Of a stretch of DNA of 25,196 nucleotides, positions 1 through 8,800 are shown one piece after another. The notes beneath the pieces are model-generated. The model saw only the letters and a list, made by a program, of their open reading frames with translations. It was not told the DNA's origin and did no database searches. Source of the DNA: Pelagophyceae sp. CCMP2097 (taxonomy: Eukaryota > Sar > Pelagophyceae); assembly GCA_026770575.1 (NCBI GenBank), contig MU657243.1:114578-139773 (forward strand), written 5' to 3'. The position numbers were made by a program, and so were the translations under genes. How positions within the stretch are numbered: position 1 is the first letter of the stretch; each line of letters begins with the position of its first letter.

Positions 1-114
1 GACGAGCTGGCACCTTTTGGAGCAGTAGTGGCGCGACTTGCACTTGGCGCAGTGCTTGCCGTTCGGCGCGGCGCAGACGCAGCAGGGCTTCGGGGTGGCG
101 GCCGGCGCGTCCAT
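1..114 (-). CDS. MYND-type zinc finger protein, N-terminal part
   Basis: Read on the minus strand, an ATG at 114 opens a frame that runs off the left edge (38 codons visible). The residues show a MYND finger layout: Cys11-x2-Cys14, Cys22-x2-Cys25, then Tyr30-Cys31 and Cys35-Gln36, the typical YCS-x2-CQ ending. MYND fingers bind zinc and mediate protein-protein contacts, often in proteins with ankyrin or SET domains; which kind this is cannot be told because the rest lies outside. A finger placed within the first 40 residues is common in algal MYND proteins. Just upstream the minus strand reads CGCAG/GTCGGCC, a possible 3' splice site, so the exon could start near 124 and the true start could be further upstream. 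The family call is firm; the start is not. Confidence 0.75.
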   Translation of the reverse strand, partial: MDAPAATPKPCCVCAAPNGKHCAKCKSRHYCSKRCQLV

Positions 115-281
115 CGTGGCCGACCTGCGAGCGTCTCTCGTGCTGCGCGTCGACCTGCAGGGCGCCGCGCGAGATTCGCGACGTCACGGTCGCCGCGCGC
201 ACCAAAAGAAAGTTGTTTTCGTGTGTGTTTGCATGAAAGGTCGATTTCAGCGACGTCGGTCTTCGAGCGGGCCGGGGGGAA

Positions 282-360
282 GCTTACGCGACGCGTGTCG
301 TGGACGAGCAGGGCGCGGACGAGCAGAGTCAAACAAGGAGCCACAGAGACCGAACGGTTT
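282..360. repeat. Dispersed 79-bp repeat, copy A
   Basis: This stretch matches 12926-13004 at 77 of 79 positions in the same orientation. It contains an internal near-duplication (GGACGAGCAG occurs twice). It begins at GCTTACGCGACGCG and ends at CCGAACGGTTT; similarity stops sharply on both sides. It lies upstream of the MYND start and has no convincing coding frame. See copy B for the evidence that it is an insertion. Confidence 0.85.
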
Positions 361-1128
361 CCAAGGGCAAAGGACGCCGCGCTTCGAGTAAGCGCACCTA
401 GGTGTAGCGTGGAGATGACGAGCACGGTCCTACAGACGGGCGCGCCCTGCTTCCCCCGAGGACGGGCGCGCGGCGTCTCTCGAGCGTCTCTCAAGCTCCT
501 TGTCTCCTCCCGAAAGTAAAAATTGTTCTGAGTGGGAATTCAAAAGATTTAAATCAGTCCCTATATTCACAACCGCTGTTTGAGCCCAGAGGCGGAGCCC
601 AGAGGCGAAGCTGGTTGGGTAGAACGCCCAGCCGCGCGACGACCGAGAGCCGGAAACAGCGGCCGTAAAAACAAACCAAGAAGGAGAACGGTCCCGGGCG
701 GGTGAAAAACCACTTAATCCAAGGTAGCAGTCGAGACTGCGCATCGAGGAGCGGCTGTTGACATGAGAATATGACACCATCTGTCACTGACGTATGCCCT
801 GGCAAAAGGGGATGAAGGCTTCTGCATGGTGTCGCGGGCCGTCGGGAGAGCTACGCTGAAGAGCCTCCTCAAGGGCCGCGGGCGACGTTGGCCGTCGCAT
901 CAAACGATTCGTCGTACAATTGTACGGATCTGAGAGACCCCATTGAAGAGCTCTCCGGGCGGGTCCCTGCAAGGCCTCTGTGGCGGCCACTTGCCCGGCC
1001 TCTGCACGGTCACTTGCAAGTTTGAAGGGCCCTATCCCACGCAGGGTTCCTTGTCAGAGACGCGTGCTCGGGCCCTTACCGGGGTCCCTTCACCGTTCAT
1101 CGCATGGAATGCCACATGGTTTGATAGA
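361..1128. other. No gene recognised
   Basis: Open frames on both strands have no recognisable domain and no convincing codon pattern. One small tandem duplication is visible: the 13-mer GAGCCCAGAGGCG at 582-594 and 595-607. The stretch is upstream of the minus-strand MYND start, so it may hold its promoter, 5' exons or an intron. Confidence 0.5.
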
Positions 1129-1412
1129 GGGCCCGTCCAAACGACCGCCCGAGGGCCCGCCCAGGGGACGTCGCAGAGAGGCCGCAATCGAGGGGCATGC
1201 AGCCGAGTGACCGTCCAAGGGACCGTCGATGGGCCGCCGTCAAAGCGACGGTCGCAGAGGGCCCGTCGAGGGACCGTCTAAGGAATTGTCCAAAGGAAGT
1301 GTCCAAGGGGCCGCCCGAGCGACCGTCCGAGGGATCATCCAAGCGACCGTCCGAGGGCCCGTCTGAGGGACCATCCAAGCGACCGTCCGAGGGCCCGTCT
1401 GAGGGACCGCCG
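1129..1412. repeat. Degenerate 12-bp minisatellite, segment A1
   Basis: The basic unit is 12 bp, GGGACCGTCYRA on the plus strand, with many variants. A higher-order unit of 36 bp (three 12-mers) starting GCGACCGTCCGA occurs at 1343 and again, shortened, at 1379. Open frames on both strands are by-products of the 3n period. The minus strand reads CAGACGGGCCCTCGGACGG, the same polarity as the sense strand of the arrays inside the methyltransferase introns. Confidence 0.85.
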
Positions 1413-1430
1413 AGGACAGGAGAGCGTCGA

Positions 1431-1526
1431 GTCCCGCAGTAAAAGCGACGTTGGCGACAACGTCCTTATTCGCGTTCACGCGTGCGCGGCTTCCGTGCAG
1501 CGAGTGCACGGTGGTGGTGCTGGAGG
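1431..1526 (-). other. Possible minus-strand exon between array and unique DNA
   Basis: On the minus strand from about 1526 to 1431 there is a balanced, non-repetitive frame with a VHSLHGSRARVNANKDVVAN-like stretch. It ends at ...LSSA where GTCCCTCAGACGG, a possible donor leading directly into the array, begins. No domain was recognised. The reading is suggestive only because array-bearing introns elsewhere in the window behave this way. It could be chance. Confidence 0.22.
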
Positions 1527-1949
1527 CCCTTCGGTGCGTCTGTGGCTTTGCGGCGACATGTTAGACAAGTGCCTCCTTACGGACCGCAGAATTCATGGAC
1601 GCTTCGAGCTGTCGCTGCATACAGGCGCGCGCAATCTATACTGCGGTCCATATTACGGACATGCTGATCTGGGCGCACGAGTTCGTAACAAGGCGCTCGC
1701 GTCGGAGCACATCTTCACGTGTGCGCTCTTATTCCGATGCCGCCGGCGCGGCGCGCGCGCATAGTCAGCGTTCTCGGCGCGCCGTTCGCCGCGCGCGTTG
1801 GGGATGCGCGGCGGCGCGCCGTGTCAGCGGCGCTGGTCCTCGACTTTTACGCCGCGGCGTTCCGCAAGTAGCTGGGCGACCTCACACGGCACGTCGGATG
1901 CGACCGCCGACTGCGCAGCATCGGCACTTGAAGGACCAACGGCCGACGT
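1527..1949. other. Unassigned spacer
   Basis: Unique GC-rich sequence without a recognisable gene. A short minus-strand frame near 1590-1650 ends at a GTAAGG donor-like site and could be another exon of a minus-strand gene, but there is no domain to support it. Confidence 0.4.
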
Positions 1950-2118
1950 GCACGGCGTCGGACCGTCTCCGGGGCCGTCTCGGGGACCGTCTCCGGACCG
2001 TCGAGAGGGCGCATCGAGGGCCCGAAGAGGGCCGCCTCGGCCCCCGTCGGACCGTGGGAGTTGCACTAGTCGAAGGCCGTCGAGGGCCGCAGAGGGCCGT
2101 CAAAGGGCCCGTCAAGGA
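1950..2118. repeat. Degenerate 12-bp minisatellite, segment A2
   Basis: Continuation of the GGNCCGTCTCCG / GGGCCGTCGA family in the same orientation as A1. The array is interrupted at its right end by the MITE at 2127 and continues after it, so A2 and A3 were one array before the insertion. Confidence 0.82.
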
Positions 2119-2126
2119 CCGCAGAG

Positions 2127-2559
2127 TAAGGTAGGACTTAGTTGCTGGAGTTGGAGTTGATTAAAGCCTCTGTATTTTCCCAGTTGAGTTGAGTGAGTTG
2201 TCGGTCAAAATATTCGAGGCAACTGGGCCAGTCGTTAGTTGTCAATCAAATTTTCGTCAACTCATTTAGAGTTGGTTTTGACGGGAAAACATAGAAACTC
2301 AGGTATTTTTAGTTGAAAATGGGTTAAAAAGGCTCATAATAGGGTAAATGTCGAATAATTGACAGCAATTTCGCCTTGAAATATTTGGATCTGACTAATG
2401 CTGTCTCAACTCAACTTGGAGGTAGTTGGCTCATCGACCGCCGAATAACTAACTCGAGGCGAGTTGGATGCCACTCTCCCAATTACGAGTTTGTTGGCGG
2501 CCGAAAAGCAAGGATAACTCGCCATAAACAAGTTGAAAAAATAACTAAGTCCTACCTTA
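2127..2559. mobile_element. hAT-like non-autonomous DNA transposon (MITE), 433 bp
   Basis: The element is bounded by perfect 17-bp terminal inverted repeats: TAAGGTAGGACTTAGTT at 2127-2143 and its reverse complement at 2543-2559. Both sides carry the direct duplication CCGCAGAG (2119-2126 and 2560-2567), an 8-bp target-site duplication. Counting one base less of the right end would give 9 bp, but then the repeats are no longer equal. An 8-bp duplication and an end starting TAAGG (YARNG) are typical of the hAT superfamily. The interior is AT-rich, unlike its surroundings, and has many AGTTG/CAACT motifs near both ends, like the subterminal transposase-binding motifs of hAT elements. No transposase frame is present, so it must be mobilised in trans. 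It sits inside the 12-bp array. Confidence 0.9.
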
Positions 2560-2567
2560 CCGCAGAG

Positions 2568-3125
2568 CACCGCAGGGGACCGTGGATTGTCTCTATAGGA
2601 CTGACCGTCGAAGGGTTGTCGAAGGGCCGCATCGGGCCGTCTACGGAGCCGTCGAGGGCCCCGTCGGACACTGGGGCCGCATCGGACCGTCTACGGAGCT
2701 GTCGAGGGTGATCGTCTCGAGGTGAGGATCCTCTAGGGCCCGCATCGGACCGTCGAGGGGCGATGTTGGACCGTCCCCGGGGCCGCATCAGACCGTCTCC
2801 GGCCTCTTTCGGACCGTCAGGGGCGCACAGGGCTGTCAAAGGGTCCGTCGAGGACCGTAAGGGCAGAGAGGGCTCCTCTCAGACTGTCCGCAGGGGGGGT
2901 TGTATGGGACCGTCTCCGGCCCCCGTTGGACGACGGGGGCTGAGAAGACAGTCGAGGGGCCGCATGGGGCCGTCAAAGGGACCGTCGACGGACCGTCTCC
3001 GGGGCCGGACGTCTCCGGGGCCGCATCGGACCGTCGAGGAGCCGAATCGGACCGTCTCCGTGGCTGTCGAGGTACCGTCTCCAGGGCCGTCTCCGGGGCC
3101 GTCTCCGGGGCCGCATCGGGCGCGT
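2568..3125. repeat. Degenerate 12-bp minisatellite, segment A3
   Basis: Same family and orientation as A1 and A2. The clearest run is at 3075-3110, three consecutive 12-mers of CCGTCTCCRGGG. Unit variants alternate between CCGTCTCCGGGG, CCGTCGAGG and CCGCATCGG. No gene is supported within it. Confidence 0.85.
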
Positions 3126-3599
3126 GGAACGTAATCCTCGGCGGACGGTTCGGGTTTTCCACGCACTTATCGCTAAACACACAAATGCATCTCCTCTCCT
3201 CTCCACCGGCCTCCAAGCGTGGTACAACGCCTCCACCTCCCCCGCCGTAGGCTCCAATGCGTTTCGAGCGGCATGCAGCTGGCTGCATCCCCCAAATGGC
3301 TCTCCGGCTCTTCAAACCGACAACCCCCCTTGAGATGGACAATCCCAGGGTGTGGAGATGCACCAACCCCTCAATCGCACGGTGTGAAGACCGCCGTACG
3401 CGAACGCAGCCACACCGCCAGCCGCCCGCGTCGGCCAGGGCACGAGGGCAACGCCCAGGGCACGACGGCAACGCCCAAGCCCGCCGTCCGAGAAGGGTCC
3501 TCCAAGGAGGGTTCTCCAAAAAGTGTCCGAGCCGCCAGCCCGCTGGAGCAGGGCGTCGGTAGGGGGTTCTCAGACGCAAGCCTCCTTGTCCGTACCCAA
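3126..3599. other. No gene recognised
   Basis: Unique sequence between the array and the degraded coding relic. A short patch at about 3208-3232 resembles 5699-5723 in the small gene downstream (CAAGC-TGGTACAAC core), but the match does not extend into a convincing copy. Confidence 0.4.
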
Positions 3600-4810
3600 T
3601 TATGGGACCGTCATAGCGCTTTGGGAATGATCGACTCGTCGCTTAGACAAACCGCAATAGAACGCGCCATCGTCGCCGCCCTGGGCGGCGCCGGCGCCAG
3701 CGTCGTCGTCCCAAACTTCGCCGCTTTCGCGCCGCGACTCCCGAACCGAAAACCGAACCACGCACAGCGGCGTGCTCGTTCCAGGATTCGCGCCGCAACT
3801 CAAGGCCATCTTCGGCGCGGGCGCTCTCGACGACGACGCCTCGTCGGCCCGCATCGCGGGCCTGATTGCAGGCCCGACGCGCCTCGGCAAGGCGCTCGGC
3901 GACTGCTGGGCGCAGATACAGTCGGAGGTCCAGACGGCGTTTTCGATCGACCGCATCGTGGCAGGACCACTCTCGCCGTCTGCCGAGGCCATGGGCACGT
4001 GGACGGACCCCTTTTGAAACTCCAAAAGGCGACCACGGACCAGCGCGAGGAGGCCGCCGTATTGCAGCTCAATCGCAAGCTCGCGCGGGTCGACGCACGA
4101 AACTCGCGGCGGCGGCAGTCGACCAAGTTCACGGACCGCTTTTCGAATTCCACCGTCTCGGCCATCCCGTCAAATCTGTGCGCCGTCGCGAACGAGGAAC
4201 GTGCCGAGATGATGGCCGAAAAGTGCGGCCTCGCGAGCCCGGCCTGCCCGCCTTTTATGGGGCGCCGGGTCCTGAACGCCGAACTTGACAAGTAAGGGCG
4301 CGTGCTCCTGAGCCACAAGCCAGTACAAGCGCTCCTCAACCGCAAGAACGCGCGCACCGACTGGCACGACGGCAACGTGGAGCGCTCTCATCGAGGCCAA
4401 GATCCAGTAATGCACCGAGGCCTTCATCCTTTTCGTGGGCGGACCTTTTCGTGGGCGGCGACGCCGGCGTGGCCGCGAGCGCCTCGTTCCAATCCCACCG
4501 CGACCGCCGCTCGATGGTCCCAGACTTCAAGCGGCAAGTACGTACGGCGCCGAGTCGGGGACGTCAAGGCAATTGCAAACAATCCCGCGCTGCTCACGAA
4601 ACTCGACGCCGTCGGCACACCGCTCCGTCGAGCCGCTTCTTCGCCGCCCAGGCTCGACGCCAAAGCAACGCGCGCCAGCAGGCCTACGTCTTCCGACAGG
4701 GCCTTTCGTCGAGCGACCAGTACTGTTCGATGACAGCCGCCCTTCTTCCTCTGCCTCGGCTCTCGCCCTCGCCCGCGCCCTTGACCCGCGCTCCGCCCGC
4801 CGCTTCGCGG
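3600..4810 (+). pseudogene. Degraded coding region, product not recognised
   Basis: Protein-like segments run through this stretch but change frame repeatedly. One frame is coherent at about 3630-3760, a second at about 3760-4017 (VPGFAPQLKAIFGAG then DRIVAGPLSPSAEAMGTW), and the first frame again from about 4010 to the stop at 4295. Weaker pieces follow to about 4730. The switch near 4012 falls at a CCCCTTTTG homopolymer, and a 16-bp tandem duplication at 4428-4458 (CCTTTTCGTGGGCGGA twice) causes another. In-frame stops also occur (TAA near 4408). This could be a decayed gene or mobile-element protein, or a real gene with sequencing indels. I recognise no domain. Confidence 0.45.
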
Positions 4811-4818
4811 TATGGATG

Positions 4819-5345
4819 GTAAAAGTAAGTTTCGCAAGAATAATTATCAGTAAGTTACTAGGTAAGTTATGATAAATTACTTCTTGAGCCAGAGTAATTT
4901 ACTTTAGTCGCCAAAAAACCGAGCCCATAATCTAGATATAATTATCATCACGACGGCGAGCCCACCGCGGGCCATGAACCTCGGAGGCTGTGGAGCTTGA
5001 GAAGAGCGCGCTACTTTCGCAGTCTAATCGGGTCAGTAAAAAATAATTTCTACTTAAAGGAATTCAAGTCCCGAAGAAGCAGAGGCCGACGGGGAACGCA
5101 AACCGGGCGCGCGCGCCAAGGCCCACGCGGGCCGTGGCGCGGAACATCTCGCAAGGAGCACCGGGGCGGGCGACGAGCTCTCACTATTTGAAATATGCCA
5201 ATAAGGGTGGATTTAAAGACGCCTCTATAAAGTAAGTTACCAATTCTTATGATAAGCCTAGGAATTCCTAGGAATTCCTAACGGTTATGATAAAATTTAA
5301 TTACGTAATAGGAATTCCTATACAGTAAGTTTCGTAAGATAATAT
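4819..5345. other. AT-rich island with repeated GTAAGTT and TAGGAATTCCTA motifs
   Basis: The two ends (4819-4900 and 5215-5400) are much richer in A+T than the surrounding DNA and share motifs in direct orientation: GTAAGTTTCG at both ends, AGTAAGTTAC, and TTATGATAA several times. The middle is GC-rich. The palindrome TAGGAATTCCTA appears twice near 5265-5320 and again at about 11200. Just outside, CCGCCGC..GTATGGATGG on the left and its approximate inverse on the right (about 5385) hint at imperfect inverted ends. It may be a degenerate transposon; no coding frame is evident. Confidence 0.4.
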
Positions 5346-5528
5346 TCTTTGCTGAGTATATTATGATAATAATCCTTCCATACTTCGCGGCGGTAGGAAA
5401 CGTCGCTAAAAAAGACGCAAATGCAAGGTCTCGAGCCGCCCGAACATGAAAGCTTGACTCGCCCGTGACACGCTCGGAACTCTGCCGCGCGTCTATACGC
5501 CCGCACATACACCCGCCCGCCCGCGTTC

Positions 5529-5855
5529 ATGTTCAACTGGAGCGACAAGTTCCAGAAGAAGTTCACCTGGGGTGAGGCGTGAGGGTTGATTACTTATATC
5601 CCGGGAAAGACTATTGTAGGTGTGTGCGGCTGCCTCGCGTTCCATTTCATATTCAACGTCGAGTACCCAACGTACGACGACACCAGACCGCACGTCTACT
5701 CCGGCATACAAGCCTGGTACAACCAGACGTGGAAGCGTTTGAACCTGCCGACGGTCGGGCCCGCGATCGACAAAGCCGCTGCTTGTATCCCAAAGTTCTC
5801 GTGGCTCGACCGCAAGGACAACTTCCCACCGCCAGAAGACGAAGACGAAGACTAA
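5529..5855 (+). CDS. Small acidic-tailed protein with one hydrophobic segment, spliced
   Basis: ATG at 5529 begins MFNWSDKFQKKFTW. The frame would stop almost at once, but a 48-nt GT-AG intron (5572-5619, donor GTGAGG, acceptor TTGTAG) joins it in phase to 5620-5855. The product is about 93 residues. It has a short aromatic/basic N-terminus, one hydrophobic stretch (GVCGCLAFHFIFNV, about residues 15-28) suited to a single membrane span, a Tyr/Trp-rich middle, and an acidic end (PPPEDEDED). This build resembles small accessory subunits of organellar membrane complexes, but I cannot name a family. The stop codon ends one base before the ATG of the methyltransferase gene, an extremely tight spacing. 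Confidence in the exon pair is moderate because only one acceptor keeps the frame. Confidence 0.6.
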
Positions 5856-5856
5856 C

Positions 5857-8800
5857 ATGGCCGCCGGAAACCGCGGCGACCGGGCGGCGCCCGCGGCCGT
5901 GGACGACGGCGCGATGAATGCGGACGACGGCGCGGCCGACGCTGCCGACGCCGCGGACGACGGCGCCGACGACGACGACGAGCTGCCGCCGAAAAGGCCT
6001 TCGATGCTGGCCGTCTTCGCCGGCGGGTCCGGGCCGAAGCGGAGTTCGCTGCTGAGCGGCGCGCTTCGGCAGTTGCAATGGCGGCAGCTTTACACGCAGT
6101 AAGGAGCGGCGTCCTATTTCGCACTCCCGCACCCCGCAGAGGCGCGGGCTCTCTGAGGCGCTTCCAGAGGCGCCTCAAGACGGTCTCTCGAGACTCGGCA
6201 ACGGCCCTCGAGACGGGGCCTCTCGACGGACCCGGATACGGGCCTTCAAGACGGGCCCTCGAGACGGGCCCTGCTCCGGGCCCTCTGAACGGTCCCTCGA
6301 GACGAGCCCTTTGGCACGCCCTGAGACGGGCCCTCTACTTGGTCCCTCTACTTGGTCCCTTGTACGGGTTCTCATGCGGTCCCTTAAAGACGGACCCTGA
6401 AACGGGCTCTGAAACGGGCTCCTGATACGGACCCTCGAGGCGGGCCCTCGAGACGGGCCCTCGAGGCAGTCCCTATTACGGCCCCTCTCGACTGACGCTG
6501 CTACGGGCCCTCTGTACGGGCCCTCGAACGCGCCTTCTCCTGGCCCCTCTCTCTGGTCCCTCGCACGGGCTCTCGCGTGGTCTCGAGACGGGCCCTCGAG
6601 ACGGTCCTTGAATCCGGTCCATTTTTGCGTCCTCGACTGGTCCCTCCCTACAAACAGGCCCTAACCTAAAGACGGTCCATACTGATGATCCATGCGACGG
6701 TCCCTCTAGACTGTTCTCCTCGGCAGCCCTGTAGACGGCCCTTCGAGAGCTCCTCGAGACGACCACTCGAGAAAGCTCCTGAGACGGCCCTTCGAGACGC
6801 AGCGGGGCGGCCGGTGGCCCGTCGCGGACGGCCCCTCGAGGCGGTCGCTTGAGGCGGCCCCTCGAGACGGCCCTTCGAGACGGCCCCTCGAGACGGCCCC
6901 TCTCGAAGGCCCCTCTCATCGGCCCCCTCGAGACGGTTCCTCTCGAAACCCCTGTAGAAGGCCCCTCGAGACGGCCTCTTGAGAAGGCCCCTCGAGACGG
7001 CCTCTTGAGATGGTCCCTCGAGACAACTCTCTCAACAGTCCCTCTCGACGGTCCCTCTCGAGACGGTCCCTCTCGACAGTCTCTCTCGAGACGGTCGCTT
7101 TCAACAGTCCCTCTATACGGTCCCTCTCGAGACGGTCGCTTGGGACGGTCACTCTCGACGGTCACTCTCGACGGTCACTCTATGTCGCCCTCGAGACGGC
7201 CCTCGAGGCGGTTCCTCGAGACGGCCCCTCGAGACGGTCGCCTCGAGACGGCCCCTCGAGACGGTTGCTCAAGGCGGTCCCTCAACGGGCTACATACGGT
7301 CCTCGAGGCGGTCCCTCGGCGGTCCTCTAAACGATCCATCTCCGGCCCGCGCCTCGAGGCGGCATATCGAGAGGCCCGATGGACGGCCCGATGGACGGCC
7401 CTCTGGCTGCGAGCCTCGTGAGGCTCTCTCGACGGGCCCGCAGCCGCCGCACATGGCCCCGCGGCCGCCACAAAGACGGATCCGAGGCCACCCCTCTCGA
7501 CGGACCGTCGCTCTCGAGGGCCGTACAAGGGCTGAAGAGACGGGATTTGTCGAGACGGGATTTGTCGAGGCGGGATTTGTCGAGACGGGATTTGTCGAGA
7601 CGGGATTTGTCGAGGCGGGCCTGGTCTTTGGTGGGCCTTTTCGAGCCTCAAACTGCACCGCCCGCGCCGTCACACCGCACCCGCGCCGCCGCAGAGGCCG
7701 GAGGCGCGGGCGGCGTTTTCAGAGACTGTTGGAAGCGCGAAGACTGTTGGAAGCGAAAAGACGCCTTTTCGAGGTCGGCAAGACCATGTCAGAGTTGCAG
7801 ATGGCTCCGACCTCCTTGTCTAGGTCGGCCGTGTACCCTCTGCCCCTCGCCGACGGCCGCGTGCTGGAGATTCAGCAGAAGTTGTGTTCGGAAGCACAAG
7901 GCTTTGGGACGGGAGGGAGCGTTTGGGCGGCTGCAGTTGTTTTAATCCGCTACCTCGAAAAGCACAAGGCATGCGCGCGAAGCCGCGCCTGGTCGGCAAA
8001 CGGCGTGCACAAAGGACGTGAGACACACCCGAGATGGCCCCTTTCTTGGGACGCTCGACGCGATTCGTACCCGATTCGTACCCGCTCCAATGTCGCGCAG
8101 GCGGTCGCTCGACTCGAGACGGACCCGGGAGGGCCTCGAGAGCCTCAGACCCGAGATGGTCCCTCGACGGACGCGCCCCTTGGGCGGACCCGAGACAGGC
8201 CTCGATGGGTGGGACGGTCTGGGCGGGCACTCGACCCTGAGACGGTCCCGAGACAGACTCGACCCTGAGACGGTCCAGACTCGGGCCTCGACGGGCATGG
8301 GGCCCTCGACGGGCCCTCGACGTGAGACGGTCCCGAGACAGACTCGACGTGCGACGGATCCGAGGCGGGCCTCTACGCTCCCTCGACGCTCCCTAGACGG
8401 AGGCTCGGCCCAAGGCGGCTCCGAGACTGACCTGATTGCCTCTCCGGATCCGAGACAGGCCTCTTCTGGCCTGGGACCCCAGGCTTGTCTACGGCGCAGA
8501 GACGGGCACTCGAGATGGACCTCTCGATGGTCCCTCGACGGCCCCTCGACTCTTCGGCGACTCATTCAGACCCTCCACACGGGCCTCGACGGACCCACGA
8601 GGGTCCTGGAGACGGATCTTCGACTCGATGCAGTTCCGAGACCCCGAGACGGGCCCGAGACGGGCATTCGACCCGGGCCCTCTTGGATCCCGTGATGGAC
8701 GGCCCCGAGGCGGACTTGTTACGGCCCTTGTACGGCCGCTCGCCCCGAGACGGTCGCGACGCGGGCCTCGATGACCTGAGACCTGACTCTGGCGGTCCAA

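Noticed and set aside
3208..3340. Degenerate copy of the small gene at 5529-5855
   Set aside because: Only a roughly 20-bp patch and scattered residues match; the frame and spacing are not preserved.
5857..6102. A separate 81-residue acidic protein
   Set aside because: Its stop lies in a good donor (CA/GTAAGG), and splicing to 7824 restores a family-typical methyltransferase N-terminus in phase.
6476..7673. Long open frames on both strands rich in Ser, Arg, Pro and Gly
   Set aside because: They follow the minisatellite period, exist on both strands at once, have no domain, and lie within an intron that joins two methyltransferase exons in phase.
7786..7788. ATG at 7786 as start of the methyltransferase
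   Set aside because: It has A at -3 and is in frame, but the acceptor TAG/GTCGGCC at 7824 joined to exon 5857-6098 gives a better N-terminus. It remains the alternative if that intron is not confirmed.
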